Shown: positions 1-10,082, numbered from the stretch's first letter. The stretch: DNA of 64,000 nucleotides from JALYOK01 sp963840785 (GCA_963840785.1 CAWJAF010000013.1:124001-188000), one strand, 5' to 3'. Notes: generated by a model from the letters alone, not told the origin. Made by a program: numbers and translations.

Positions 1-10
1 TCGTACAAAC

Positions 11-38
11 ACAAACGGGCTCCGAAGAGCCCGTTTGT
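11..38 (-). terminator. Hairpin terminator of hppA
   Basis: A perfect 12-bp stem (ACAAACGGGCTC) with a CGAA loop lies 17 bases past the hppA stop. Read on the minus strand it is followed by GTTTGT, a weak T-rich tail. It fits the end of the hppA transcript. Confidence 0.7.
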
Positions 39-54
39 TTGGTATCAAACAAAA

Positions 55-2099
55 TTACGAATAGAACTTGGCAATCACCGGAATGATCAACAGCGCAACG
101 ATGTTGATGATCTTGATCAGCGGATTTACTGCCGGGACCGGCCGTATCTTTGTAGGGATCGCCAACAGTATCGCCGGTAACCGCCGCTTTGTGCGCGTCG
201 GAACCTTTGCCGCCGTGGTTACCGTCTTCGATGTATTTCTTGGCGTTATCCCACGCGCCGCCGCCGGTACACATGGAAATCGCGACGAACAATCCGGTCA
301 CGATCGTGCCCATCAGCAAGCCGCCGAGCGCGGCCGGCCCGAGCACCAAGCCGACCACGATCGGCACGGCAACCGGCAGCAACGACGGGACGATCATTTC
401 TTTGATCGCGGACTTGGTCAGCATGTCTACCGCCGTGTGGTACTCCGGCTTGGCCTTGCCTTCCATGATGCCTTTGATGTCGCGGAACTGGCGGCGCACT
501 TCGATCACCACCGCACCCGCCGCGCGGCCGACGGCTTCCATCGCCATCGCCGCGAACAGGAACGGAATCAAGCCGCCGATGAACAAGCCAATGATGACCA
601 TATGATTCGACAGGTCGAACGACACTTAATATTTGCCGTTTCCAGACCGTGGGTGTAGTCGGCAAATAGCACCAGCGCCGCAAGACCGGCCGAGCCGATA
701 GCATAACCCTTGGTTACGGCTTTCGTCGTGTTGCCAACCGCATCGAGCGGATCGGTGACGTTGCGAACTTCTTTCGGCAATTCGCTCATCTCGGCGATAC
801 CGCCGGCGTTATCAGTGATCGGGCCGTAAGCGTCGAGCGCGACGATGATGCCCGCCATCGACAACATCGACGTCGCTGCGATCGCAATGCCGTACAGTCC
901 GGCGCAAGCGTACGCGGCGTAAATTGCCGCACAAACCGATATCACGGGCCAAGCGGTCGATTTCATCGAAATGCCGATACCGGCGATGATGTTGGTCGCG
1001 TGGCCGGTTGTTGAAGCTTGCGCGACGTGGCTCACCGGGGCGTACTCGGTTGCGGTGTAGTACTCGGTGATGACGACCAGCAAGCCCCGTGAAGATCAGT
1101 CCAACGAGCGACGCCAAAAACAAGTTCATCGTCGAGTATCCTTCGATGCCGCTCATCAACCAAGTGGTGATCGGGTAGAACGCAATCAGCGACAACACGG
1201 CCGCGACGATCAAGCCTTTGTACAGCGCGTTCATGATTTTGCCGGTGCCGCTGTATTTCACGAAGTAGCAACCGATGATCGACGCGATGATCGACACGCC
1301 GCCGAGCGCGAGCGGATACGCCGCCGCCGCCGACTCATGGCCTTTCAGCATCAACACACCGAGCAGCATCGTCGCGATAATGGTCACCGCGTAGGTTTCG
1401 AACAAGTCCGCCGCCATACCAGCGCAGTCGCCGACGTTATCACCCACGTTATCGGCGATCACTGCCGGATTACGCGGATCGTCCTCGGGAATGCCGGCTT
1501 CGACTTTACCGACCAAATCGGCGCCAACGTCCGCGCCCTTGGTGAAAATGCCGCCGCCCAAACGCGCGAAGATCGAAATCAGAGAAGAACCAAATGCCAA
1601 GCCGATCAACGGCTCGATGACGTGGTACATGTCCGACGTGTCGTGCGCTGTTTCAACTAGGAACGCATAAAAACCCGGCAACACCCAACAAGCCCAGGCC
1701 AACCACCAACATGCCAGTGATCGCACCGCCGCGAAACGCGACGGCCAGCGCGGCGTTGATGCCGCTACGGGCCGCTTCGGCGGTGCGCACGTTCGCGCGC
1801 ACGGAAACATTCATGCCGATGAAGCCGGCCGCGCCGGAAAGAATCGCACCGATGGCGAAACCCAACGCGGTTTTCCAGTTCAAGAAAATCAGAATCACGA
1901 CGAACAAAATTACGCCGACGATGCCGATAGTGCGATATTGGCGATTCAAATACGCCGACGCGCCTTGTTGAATCGCCGCCGCGATTTCTTGCATGCGCGC
2001 GTTGCCGGCGGTTGCGCCAAGATCCAACTGCGCGAAACGATACCGTAAACAACGGCCAACTGCGCCGCAAATCAGCGCCAACCAAATTGGTTCAGACAT
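55..2099 (-). CDS. hppA: Membrane H+-translocating pyrophosphatase, frameshifted in this sequence
   Basis: Couples hydrolysis of pyrophosphate to ion pumping across the inner membrane. The start is the ATG at 2097-2099 (MSEPIWLALICGA) and the end is IIPVIAKFYS at 55. The gene is full length for the family (about 680 residues) but needs at least six single-base corrections, near 134, 626, 1081, 1671, 2010 and 2055, most in short homopolymers. Once corrected, family motifs appear in order, including DNVGDNVGDCAGMAADLFE, GNTTKAVTKGYAIGSAGLAA and the conserved NPLIKIINIVALL end. The Lys in GNTTKA is the residue typical of K+-independent, proton-pumping enzymes. The neighbour upstream is pfp, another PPi enzyme, so both probably belong to PPi-based energy metabolism. 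Because only reading frame and not residue conservation is lost, sequence error is more likely than a pseudogene. Confidence 0.9.
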
Positions 2100-2166
2100 G
2101 CTCCCTATCTCCTAGATGATTAACTCATAATGAAAACATCTGTATTATTGCGTATCGAAAACCATC

Positions 2167-2256
2167 TTGCCCTAAGCAGCGCACTACCATGCTGCAGCTT
2201 TCGATAGCACTTCACCGCCCGCTAAGCACGCATGAATACTGGCTCTCTGGCAATGC
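2167..2256. repeat. Intergenic hairpin repeat, copy 1 (diverged)
   Basis: Lies between the pfp stop and the hppA start. Its right part, GCATGAATACTGGCTCTCTGG, minus a base or two, matches the reverse orientation of the repeat family described in the findings (compare GCATGAATATTGCCTCTCC at 43874). The left part, around CAGCGCACTACCATGCTGCAG, can form a second hairpin. Confidence 0.45.
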
Positions 2257-2264
2257 TAGCTAAA

Positions 2265-3526
2265 TTAAATCTTAAACTCCGTTTTCAATTTCTTCGGCAC
2301 TGCGACATTCTTCAACACCACGTAATCCGGCAAACCATTTTTGAACGGCGGATAGTCTTCGCCGGCGATCAGCGGCGCAAGATACGTACGGCACTTTTCC
2401 GTAATGTGAAACCCATCGCGGTAATGAAATCACGCGGCAGAATTTTTCTTTGTTCGCGACGTTTTCCAACTTCGCCATTTCGATTTTCCATTTGTATGGC
2501 TTGTCGCGAGATGCGCTTGATCGCGGGCATCACCGCGTTATGGCCTTTGAGCGCAAACTCCACCGCCGCTTTGCCGACCGCATAGGCTTGATCCACATCG
2601 GTCTTCGATGCGATGTGGCGCGCGGCGCGCTGCAGATAATCGGCCACCGCCCAATGATATTTGTACTTGAGTTTGTCTTTCACCAGATTGGCGATCACCG
2701 GCGCGACGCCACCCAGTTGCGCGTGGCCGAAGGCATCTTTCAGTCCCGATTCCGCGAGGAATGTTCCGTCGGCGTTGCGCAAGCCTTCCGATACGCCGAT
2801 CACGCAATAGCCGCGTGCTTTGACGGTCTTATCTACTTTCGCCAAAAATTTTTCTTGATCGAATGTGATTTCGGGGAACAACAATATATGCGGCGCATCG
2901 CCGTCTTTTTCAGCAGCCAGGCCGCACGCCGCGGTAATCCAACCGGCGTGACGCCCCATCACTTCGAGCACGAAAACTTTGGTCGAGGTTTTCGCCATCG
3001 AGGCAACATCAAACCCTGCTTCGCGAATGCTCGTCGCAACATATTTCGCGACCGAACCGAAACCAGGGCAGGTATCGGTAATCGGCAAATCGTTATCAAC
3101 TGTTTTCGGCACGTGAACGGCGGTGATCGGATAGCCCAGTTTTTCCGACAATTGCGAAACTTTCAAGCAGGTGTCCGCCGAATCGCCGCCGCCGTTGTAA
3201 AAAAAATAGCCGATGTTGTGCGCTTTGAAGACTTCGATCAGGCGCTCGTATTGCGCGCGATTTTCTTCCAAGCCTTTGAGTTTGTAGCGGCACGAGCCGA
3301 ACGCGCCGGATGGCGTCGTTTTCAACGCGCGCGATGGCCGTGGCGGAATCTTTGCTGGTGTCGATCAAGTCTTCCGTCAGCGCACCGATAATGCCGTTGC
3401 GCCCGGCATAGACTTTGCCGATTTTGTCTTTATGTTTGCGCGCGGTTTCGATCACGCCGCCGCGCTGGCGTTGATAACGGCGGTGACGCCGCCGGACTGT
3501 GCATAAAATGCGTTCTGTTTTGCCAT
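2265..3526 (-). CDS. pfp: Pyrophosphate-dependent 6-phosphofructokinase, frameshifted in this sequence
   Basis: Transfers phosphate from PPi to fructose 6-phosphate, reversibly, in the cytoplasm. The start is ATG at 3524-3526 (MAKQNAFYAQSGGVTAVINA); the corrected end reads LKNVAVPKKLKTEFKI and stops at 2265. NGGGDSADT and PKTVDNDLP carry the Asp and Lys that mark PPi rather than ATP use in this superfamily. Other visible motifs are PGFGSVAKY and MGRHAGWITA. About 420 residues is normal for the family. At least five single-base indels (near 3463, 3322, 2509, 2453 and 2417) split the frame, but the residues around each are conserved. It sits directly upstream of hppA on the same strand, an association also known from methanotroph pfp-hppA clusters, so PPi produced in biosynthesis could serve both glycolysis and proton pumping. 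Confidence 0.88.
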
Positions 3527-3544
3527 GATTCATTCTTCTTAACT

Positions 3545-4191
3545 CTAATGCCGCAAAAATCCGATCGCGAATTTCTTCCACTTTGCCGATGCCGGGAATC
3601 TTGCGATAGCGCGGCGCTTGGCCTGCCTTGCTTTTCGCCCAATTGGTGTAATAGCCGACCAGCGGCTCGGTTTGATCGTGATACACCTGCAAACGCTTCG
3701 CACGGTTTCTTCTTTATCGTCGTCGCGCTGGATCAAATCTTCGCCGGTGACATCATCTTTGCCCGCGACTTTCGGCGGATTGAAAATGACGTGATAAGTG
3801 CGCCCCGAGGCGGCATGCGAGCGGCGCCCGGACATGCGTTCGATGATTTCTGCGTCGTCGACTTCGATCTCAACGACGTAATCGATTTTCACGCCAGCAT
3901 TTTTCATCGCGTCGGCTTGCGGAATGGTGCGCGGAAAACCATCGAACAGAAATCCATTTTTGCAATCGGCTCTTTGATGCGCTCTTGCACCAAACCAATA
4001 ATGATGTCGTCCGACACCAGGCCGCCGGAATCCATCACTTTCTTCGCCGCCACGCCAAGCGGCGTGCCGGCTTTTACCGCCGCGCGCAACATATCGCCCG
4101 TGGAAATTTGCGGGATGCCGAATTTTTCTTTAATGTAATTCGCTTGCGTGCCCTTGCCTGCGCCGGGGCCGCCCAATAAAATCAGCCGCAT
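3545..4191 (-). CDS. adk: Adenylate kinase, frameshifted in this sequence
   Basis: Interconverts ATP + AMP and 2 ADP. The start is ATG at 4189-4191: MRLILLGGPGAGKGTQANYI contains the P-loop GGPGAGKGTQ at residues 7-16. STGDMLRAAV binds AMP. A missing A after EPIAK (near 3957) and another after EETVR (near 3700) shift the frame; the corrected middle reads through the LID region (SGRRSHAASGRTYHVIFNPP), which lacks the zinc cysteines of Gram-positive enzymes. The normal C-terminal end is unclear because another indel probably lies near 3550; the stop given is the nearest plausible one. pfp begins just downstream. An essential gene, so real inactivation is unlikely. Confidence 0.88.
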
Positions 4192-4274
4192 AGTTTTAGT
4201 CGTTATGAGTGATGCCGGAAATGGGCCAAATTCGATGCCCCGAATCCGGCTAAACTTCGCGATGTTACAGGGAC

Positions 4275-5051
4275 TTAGCGTATGGTCAAACAGCGCGCGG
4301 ACGCGCGCCAGGTCTTCCGGCGTATCGACCCCGGGCGCCGGCGTCGCATTCGGTGACGAAGACGGCGATCTTGTAACCGTGCCACAACGCGCGCAATTGC
4401 TCCAACGCTTCGAAGCGCTCGATTGCCGGCGAGTTCAAGTATTGGGAAAGTGCCGCAGGAAAGCCGCACGATAGGCGTAAAGCCCGATGTGGCGAAAAAG
4501 TGGTAACTCCGGCGGGAACATTGTTTAGCGCGTGCGCAAACGCGTCGCGTGCGTGAGGAATCGTCGCGCGGCTGAAATACAGCGCCATGCCATCTCGATC
4601 CAACACGACTTTGACGACATTGGTGATTGAACACTTCGTCGTTGCTCGTGAATCGGGTGACAGGCGGTCGCGATCGCGGCGCTGGGTTTCGCGTGCAAGC
4701 AAATCGGCGACAGCGCGAACCAGCTCCGGATCAATCAGCGGCTCATCGCCTTGCACATTGACGACGATTTCATCATCGGACAACTGCAGCTGCGTCGCGA
4801 CTTCAGCCAAACGATCGGTGCCGGTCGCGTGATCAGCGCGCGTCATGATCGACTTCGACACCGTGCGCGCGACTCGCCGCTGCGATGCCATCATGATCCG
4901 TCGCGATCACTACGCGCGCGATGCCGCTCAACCGCGCCTGCTGCGCGACCCGCACCACCATTGGCTTTCCGGCAATGTCGAGCAGCGGCTTGCCGGGCAA
5001 GCGGGTCGAGGCGTGGCGGGCGGGGATTACGATTATCGGCACGATAATCAA
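4275..5051 (-). CDS. kdsB: CMP-Kdo synthetase, frameshifted in this sequence
   Basis: 3-deoxy-manno-octulosonate cytidylyltransferase, activating Kdo with CTP for lipid A-core assembly. VIPARHASTRLPGKPLLDIA is the nucleotidyltransferase N-terminal signature. Further motifs seen across frames are VVNVQGDEPLIDPELV, LYFSRATIPHARD and IERFEALEQLRALWHGYKI. At least four indels interrupt the frame (for instance near 4848 and 4685). Length (about 255 residues) fits the family. The start is uncertain: TTG at 5049-5051 or GTG at 5040-5042, and neither has a clear ribosome site because the inverted repeat lies directly upstream. The neighbouring Trm112-like gene and lpxK make this a lipid A/Kdo block. 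Confidence 0.85.
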
Positions 5052-5143
5052 AGGATGAAGGAGGAAGGATGAAGGATGAAAAAAACCTCGTACCTCGCTA
5101 TTCCCAGATTGTTTTTATCCTTCATCCTTCCGCCTTCATCCTT
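5051..5143. repeat. Long purine/pyrimidine inverted repeat between kdsB and the Trm112-like gene
   Basis: The left arm (5051-5085) is built of GGATGAAG-type purine repeats ending in A6; the right arm (5112-5143) is its reverse complement over about 27 bases with one mismatch and one bulge. The spacer is about 26 bases. Further copies of ATCCTT follow to 5160. It could form a long hairpin in the transcript, between two genes of one operon. Confidence 0.75.
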
Positions 5144-5161
5144 GCTCTCCATCCTTGATCG

Positions 5162-5320
5162 TTACTTCCGCGCTTCATCCTCCAACATCACCGGAATATC
5201 GTCCTTGATCTGATAGGCCAAGCGGCAGGGTTTGCAGATCAATTCTTTTTCGGCTTTGGCGTGAACCAGCGGACCTTTGCAAACGGGGCAGACGAGAATT
5301 TCAAGCAGTTTGGGGTCCAT
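5162..5320 (-). CDS. Trm112/YcaR-family small zinc-ribbon protein, 52 residues
   Basis: A small intact gene starting MDPKLLEILVCPVCKGPLVH and ending EDEARK. CPVC at residues 11-14 and the later C-x2-C (residues 29 and 32) form a zinc ribbon, the Trm112p-like fold. Proteins of this family sit next to lpxK and kdsB in most proteobacteria; the exact role is not settled. It begins 18 bases after the lpxK stop, so the two are surely cotranscribed. This is the only gene in the first 7.4 kb without an apparent indel. Confidence 0.85.
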   Translation of the reverse strand: MDPKLLEILVCPVCKGPLVHAKAEKELICKPCRLAYQIKDDIPVMLEDEARK

Positions 5321-5338
5321 AGGTCGGTCTCAGTTTTT

Positions 5339-6384
5339 TCAGTAATTTGCGTGCATGAATTGATCGTCGAGTCTCGGCGGTGATACGGCGAGCACCACCA
5401 GATTGTCTTGCGCGAATGCTCTGACATTTTACTGCATCCTTCTCGGTCATCAGCACTGTCGCGTCGCCAGCAGACGCTCAAATCGCTCGGCACAAAACGC
5501 ATGATGATCGGGAAATGGATAAGCTCGACGATCTCTCAATCCAAGGCCCGCAGATGATCGAAAAATCGTTGCGGTCTGCCGATTCCGGCAACAGCGTGAA
5601 GAGGTTGATCGCGAAAATCCGCCGCGAGCGCATGCCGTTCAGGATTTTTGCAGATTATAAAACACCTGCCCGGAGAGGCGCATGGACAGTAGGCTCTTGC
5701 AGGCACGCCCATTGAATCGGCAAGACGGGAAGTGACTTCGCGGCGCGGAATGATCTATCGACGATTCACTATTGATCACGATCAATATTTACCTGTTCAA
5801 TCGATTTAATGGTTCGCGCAGCGGTCCGGCCGGCAGCAAAAAGACCATTACCAAAACCGGACGGCCATCAACCACAGCGATCTCAATATCACGTTGCAAA
5901 CGATAATGTTGCAAGCCATCGTCGCTGACCATCACATCGCAATTCGGATGAGTCCTCGAGCAAAGCTTTTCGCGGCAGCGACGCGATCGCGGCCAATAAA
6001 CAGCGGTGCTTCAGTGCGCGTTGCAATCAAAACAGGCTCGTCGCCAACGTCCGCCGGATCGCTCAGCGGGCCAACCTCGAACGGGCCGCGATTTCGTGCC
6101 CCCATAACCGCGACTGATCACGCCCGGCACATATCCCGCTGCGCGCAATTGCTCAACAAGCGCAATGACCAGTGGCGTTTTTCCGCTGCCACCGACGGTA
6201 ATATTGCCGACGATGATAACCGGCAACGGCATTCTCTCGCTGTTTAACCAACTGCGACGATAGGCGAGTCGCCGTAATGCGACGAGCATGCCGAACAACC
6301 AAGAAACCGGCTGCAACACAAACTGCCAACGTCGTACGTCGCGTCCACTGCTGTTCAAACCAGGAGCGCGACTCGATTCAGCAT
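5339..6384 (-). CDS. lpxK: Tetraacyldisaccharide 4'-kinase, frameshifted in this sequence
   Basis: Phosphorylates the 4' position of the lipid A disaccharide at the inner membrane. Recognisable parts, spread over three frames, are LQPVSWLFGMLVALRRLAYR near the N-terminus, VGNITVGGSGKTPLVIAL (the P-loop), ISRGYGG, VFYNL, LHAVAGIG, FPDHHAF and VLMTEKDAVK, and the end DDQFMHANY stopping at 5339-5341. These are the expected LpxK motifs in the expected order over about 348 residues. Four or more indels break the frame. The start is ATG at 6382-6384, supported only by position. Downstream of exbD and upstream of the Trm112-like gene. Confidence 0.85.
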
Positions 6385-6408
6385 TTAAGAATCGGCATCG
6401 CGGGCGAG

Positions 6409-6827
6409 CTATTTTGGCTTCGCTTCCGCGCTGAAAGAAATTTGCGGGAAACCCGCGAGCTGCGCTGCGGAAAGAATATTGATGACCGATTGGTGTGTCG
6501 CACGCGCATCGGCACTTATGACAACCAGCGGGTCCTTGCGATCGCCAGCCGCCGTTTTCAGTGATCGGGCAAACATGGAATATCAGTGAATGCGACCATT
6601 TTACGATCTACGACATAATTGCCGTCGGCATCGACGGCCACATCCAGCACATTGGGCGTCGCTTTAGATTGCTCGGCTTCGGCCTGCGGAAGATTGATTT
6701 TGAGATCGGCGAATTTCGAGTAAGTCGTACTGACCATTAAAAAAATCAGCACGACGAGCAAGACATCGATCATCGGAATCAAATTGATTTCCGGTTCGTC
6801 GCGAAATTTACCGCGTTGGAAGTTCAT
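6409..6827 (-). CDS. exbD: ExbD/TolR-family biopolymer transport protein, one frameshift
   Basis: Inner-membrane partner of ExbB, converting proton motive force into work for outer-membrane transport. MNFQRGKFRDEPEINLIPMI leads into the single membrane helix (DVLLVVLIFLMVSTTY, about residues 21-36) that carries the conserved Asp. A shift near 6577 (after VAFTDI) separates the last third, which in the next frame reads MFARSLKTAAGDRKDPLVVI and ends SAEAKPK at 6409. About 139 residues, normal. The ATG directly abuts the exbB stop codon. Confidence 0.85.
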
Positions 6828-7440
6828 TTACCCGACTCGATCGCCGTGAACAATTTCGACCAACTTTACCGCTTGCTGTTCCATTTCGACAATCAGCCGA
6901 TCAACCTTCGAGCGGAAATAGCGATAAAAAACCATACTCGGAATCGCGACGATTAGGCCAAACGCCGTGTTATAAAGCGCAACGGAAATGCCGTGAGCGA
7001 GTTGCTCGGGATTGCCGCCACTGGTCGGATTATTTGCGCCGAAAATCTCGATCATGCCGATCACCGTACCGAATAAACCCAGTAGTGGCGCGATGGCGGC
7101 GATGGTTCCGAGCGAAGTCAGAAATCGCTCCAACTCTATTGCAACGGCACGCCCGGCTTCTTCAATCGACTCTTTCATGACTTCTCGCGCACTACGCACG
7201 TTATAAAGGCCCGCAGCAAAAATTCGACCAATGTGGCGAATTCGTTGCGAGTTTAATTAACATGTCGTTGTTAACACCATGTTGACGATAGTCGGTAACG
7301 ACTTCGCCAATAATTCTTGTGGCGTCAACCAAGGCAGGCCGTAACGTCCAGAGCCGTTCACCAATAATTGCAAGCGCGATGACGGAACAAATAATTAACA
7401 GCCAAATCGGCCAACCTGCGGCCTGCACGATATTCAGCAA
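6828..7440 (-). CDS. exbB: ExbB/TolQ/MotA-family proton channel protein, one frameshift
   Basis: Forms the proton channel with ExbD. The N-terminal part reads VQAAGWPIWLLIICSVIALA, a first membrane helix, followed by GERLWTLRPALV. The C-terminal part, FLTSLGTIAAIAPLLGLFGT then VIGMIEIFG and GLIVAIPSMVFYRYF, holds the other two helices. The break is near 7228, where ATNSP should continue GRIFAAGLYNV. The start is shown as TTG at 7438-7440; CATTGCTG there could be an ATG start with one inserted T. It is the first gene of the exbB-exbD-lpxK block; the 260 bases up to the parC end hold no gene I can recognise. Confidence 0.85.
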
Positions 7441-7700
7441 TGGAATCCCGGATGTGACAAATTGTGCGACACTTTAGCGCGCAGCGATTTTTTTCACAAG
7501 TGCTAGGCTTGCGATCGCGAATAAAGCTGAAACGAATGTCATTGCGTCGTCGCGAATTGAAGATTGTATTTGCAGTCGCGCCACGACGTCCATCCTGCTT
7601 GCCTCGCGCGCAATGCTGCCTGAAGAACAATGCACAGAGGGGCTCTTGGCGATGGTATCAAAATTTTCTTTCGAACCCATAGGTAAAATATCGATTGCAT

Positions 7701-10082
7701 TTATGTTGCCAGCAGCGCAGTCGGTTTCAGCTTCGACGGTAGCAACTTTCCTTTGCGCGCGCGGTGACCGGCATATTCGTTCAATTGATTGCTGGTTAAG
7801 CGAATCTCGGTCTGTTTGCCGGCACGGCCGATGCCGCTGACAAGAAGCGCCTTCGTGCCGACAGCCGCAGCGGCGACCATCAATTCCTTATCGTCGAGCG
7901 CCATCACAATCACGCCCTTCCCACCGGCGGCGAGGTGCTTCATTTCATCGATCGAAAACACCAGGAGCTTGCCCTTTTCTGAGACCGCTGCGATCGCCTG
8001 GGCGTTACTTGGATCGAATAGTTGCGGTGCAAGCACGCTGTGTCCGTCTTCGACATTGACGAATTGCTTGCCGGCCTTAGTACGCGACAATAAATCGGCT
8101 GGATCGCAGGTGAATCCGAAACCATTACTCGTGGCAAGGAGTAATCGTTGCTTACTTGGTCCGGCAATCATGCCGACGACGCGCGCGCCCAAGGGCAATT
8201 CGATTAAGCTGGTCAGTGGCAATCCGTCACCGCGGCCGCTCGGCAATGCCGAAGACATGATGGTATACATTCGGCCATTGCTGCCGATCAGAATCACCGC
8301 ATCGACGCTTCGACAAGATTGCATCGCCAGCAACGAATCGCCTTCCTTAAATGTCACCGATGCGGGATCAATTTCGTGCCCTTGCCGCGCGCGAATCCAA
8401 CCCTTTTGCGAAAGAATTACCGTGACGGGTTCGTCAAGAACCGTAACGGTGATCACCGCTTTTTGCGTTTGTTCGATCAAGGTACGGCGCGCATCACCAT
8501 ATTTTTCCGCATCGGCTTCGATTTCTTTTACCAGTTGCGCGCGCAATGCCGCAGGTTTGTCGAGCAGACGCGTTAATTGCGTCTGCTCGGTTTTCAGCGC
8601 TTTCATTTCTTGCTCGATCTTGATCGCTTCCAAGCGCGCCAATTGGCGCAAGCGAATCTCAAGGATATCCTCCGCTTGCCTGTCGCTGAGCTTGAACGCT
8701 TGAATCAATGCCGCTTTCGGCTCGTCCGATTGACGGATGATCTTGATCACCTTGTCGATATTCAGCAGAACCAGCGATCGGCCTTCCAGAATGTGAATAC
8801 GATCGAGAACCTGAGTCAGGCGATGTTCCGTGCGTCTGCGCACCGTCGCCAAGCGGAAATCAACCCACTCTTGCAGTATGTCGAGCAAGGTTTTCTGGCG
8901 TGGCCGGCCATCGCGCCCCACGGCCACGAGATTCATGCTGAAATTGCACTCGAGGCTGGTGTGGGCGAGGAGAAGATTGATGAATTCCTGCGGATCTTGG
9001 TTCTTGGATTTTGGCTCGAATATCAAACGCACGCGCGCTTCTTTACCCGACTCGTCGCGGACGCGATCCAACGCCGATAGGATCAACTGCTTGAGTTGAA
9101 TTTGATCCTGGCTCAGAGATTTTTTGCCGAGCTTGACCTTGGGATTGGTGAGTTCTTCGATCTCTTCGAGAATCTTTCTGGCGCTGGTTTGATGCGGCAT
9201 TTCCGTGATGGCAATTTGCCATTGGCCGCGCGCGAGTTCTTCGATTTTCCAGCGCGCGCGCATTTTCAGCGAACCGCGACCGGTTTCGTAGACCTGCTGA
9301 ATTTCTTCACTCGACGAAATGATTTGTCCGCCGCCGGGGAAGTCGGGACCGGGCAGTAATTTCAAAACTTCCGTGAGCGTCGTTTTCGGTTGCTGAATGA
9401 ATTGTACGCAAGCCGCCGCGACTTCTTTGAGATTGTGCGAAGGTATTTCTGTTGATAGACCGACGGCAATACCGGATGCGCCGTTCAGCAAGACAAATGG
9501 CAATCGCGCCGGCAGTTGGCTCGGCTCTTGAAATGCGCCGTCGTAATTTGGAACAAAATCGACGGTGCCTTGATCGATTTCCGCCATTAACAATGACGCG
9601 ATCGGCGTCAGCCGGCATTCGGTATAACGCATCGCGGCGGCGCCATCGCCGTCGGGTGAACCGAAATTGCCATGCCCGTCGATCAACGGATAGCGCATGG
9701 TGAAATTCTGGGCGACCCGCACTAGCGCGTCGTAAGCAGCGATCTCGCCGTGCGGATGATACTTACCCAGCACATCGCCCACCACGCGCGCGGATTTGAC
9801 CGGCTTCGCAGTTGGGTTCAATCCCATGTCGGCCATTGCGTAAAGAATGCGCCGTTGCACCGGTTTCTGGCCGTCGCAAATATCTGGCAGCGCACGCCCT
9901 TTCACCACCGAGATGGCGTATTGCAAATAAGCGAGCTCCGCGTATTGCGCGAGCGGCGCCTCGTTCGGATCAATCTCACCCGGTGGTGCAGGCGGTGCTG
10001 GCGGGGGCGGCGGTTGAATCGCGTTCGAATCCTGAGGCGTTTCGTCGGATTCGAATAGGTCTTGTTGTTTGCGCGAGCTCAT
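7701..10082 (-). CDS. parC: DNA topoisomerase IV subunit A
   Basis: Breaks and rejoins DNA to decatenate daughter chromosomes. 793 intact residues. After an unusual Pro-rich lead (residues 23-35) come the breakage-reunion domain (about 45-500), with the catalytic Tyr153 in AAAMRYTE, and a C-terminal beta-pinwheel. The helix that sets quinolone binding reads HPHGEIAAYDALVR: Ile114 and Asp118 occupy the positions of Ser80 and Glu84 of E. coli ParC. The ATG overlaps the parE stop (ATGA), so translation is coupled. From here on the genes are intact, in contrast to the preceding 7.4 kb. Confidence 0.95.
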   Translation of the reverse strand: MSSRKQQDLFESDETPQDSNAIQPPPPPAPPAPPGEIDPNEAPLAQYAELAYLQYAISVVKGRALPDICDGQKPVQRRILYAMADMGLNPTAKPVKSARVVGDVLGKYHPHGEIAAYDALVRVAQNFTMRYPLIDGHGNFGSPDGDGAAAMRYTECRLTPIASLLMAEIDQGTVDFVPNYDGAFQEPSQLPARLPFVLLNGASGIAVGLSTEIPSHNLKEVAAACVQFIQQPKTTLTEVLKLLPGPDFPGGGQIISSSEEIQQVYETGRGSLKMRARWKIEELARGQWQIAITEMPHQTSARKILEEIEELTNPKVKLGKKSLSQDQIQLKQLILSALDRVRDESGKEARVRLIFEPKSKNQDPQEFINLLLAHTSLECNFSMNLVAVGRDGRPRQKTLLDILQEWVDFRLATVRRRTEHRLTQVLDRIHILEGRSLVLLNIDKVIKIIRQSDEPKAALIQAFKLSDRQAEDILEIRLRQLARLEAIKIEQEMKALKTEQTQLTRLLDKPAALRAQLVKEIEADAEKYGDARRTLIEQTQKAVITVTVLDEPVTVILSQKGWIRARQGHEIDPASVTFKEGDSLLAMQSCRSVDAVILIGSNGRMYTIMSSALPSGRGDGLPLTSLIELPLGARVVGMIAGPSKQRLLLATSNGFGFTCDPADLLSRTKAGKQFVNVEDGHSVLAPQLFDPSNAQAIAAVSEKGKLLVFSIDEMKHLAAGGKGVIVMALDDKELMVAAAAVGTKALLVSGIGRAGKQTEIRLTSNQLNEYAGHRARKGKLLPSKLKPTALLAT

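Noticed and set aside
55..2099. hppA as a true pseudogene
   Set aside because: Six indels but nearly all conserved residues kept, and neighbouring essential genes show the same kind of damage; sequence error explains it better.
2450..3391. Long plus-strand ORF of 313 codons opposite pfp
   Set aside because: Antisense shadow of pfp; its translation has no family character, while the minus strand shows PPi-PFK motifs throughout.
5663..5720. Sequence similar to the hairpin repeat (CCGGAGAGGCGCATGG with GGCTCTTGCAGGC)
   Set aside because: It lies inside lpxK and encodes MRLSGQVFYNL, a conserved LpxK segment, so the likeness is accidental.
7474..7680. Minus-strand ORF of 68 codons between parC and exbB
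   Set aside because: No recognisable family and no clear ribosome site; may be part of the exbB leader. Not called as a gene.
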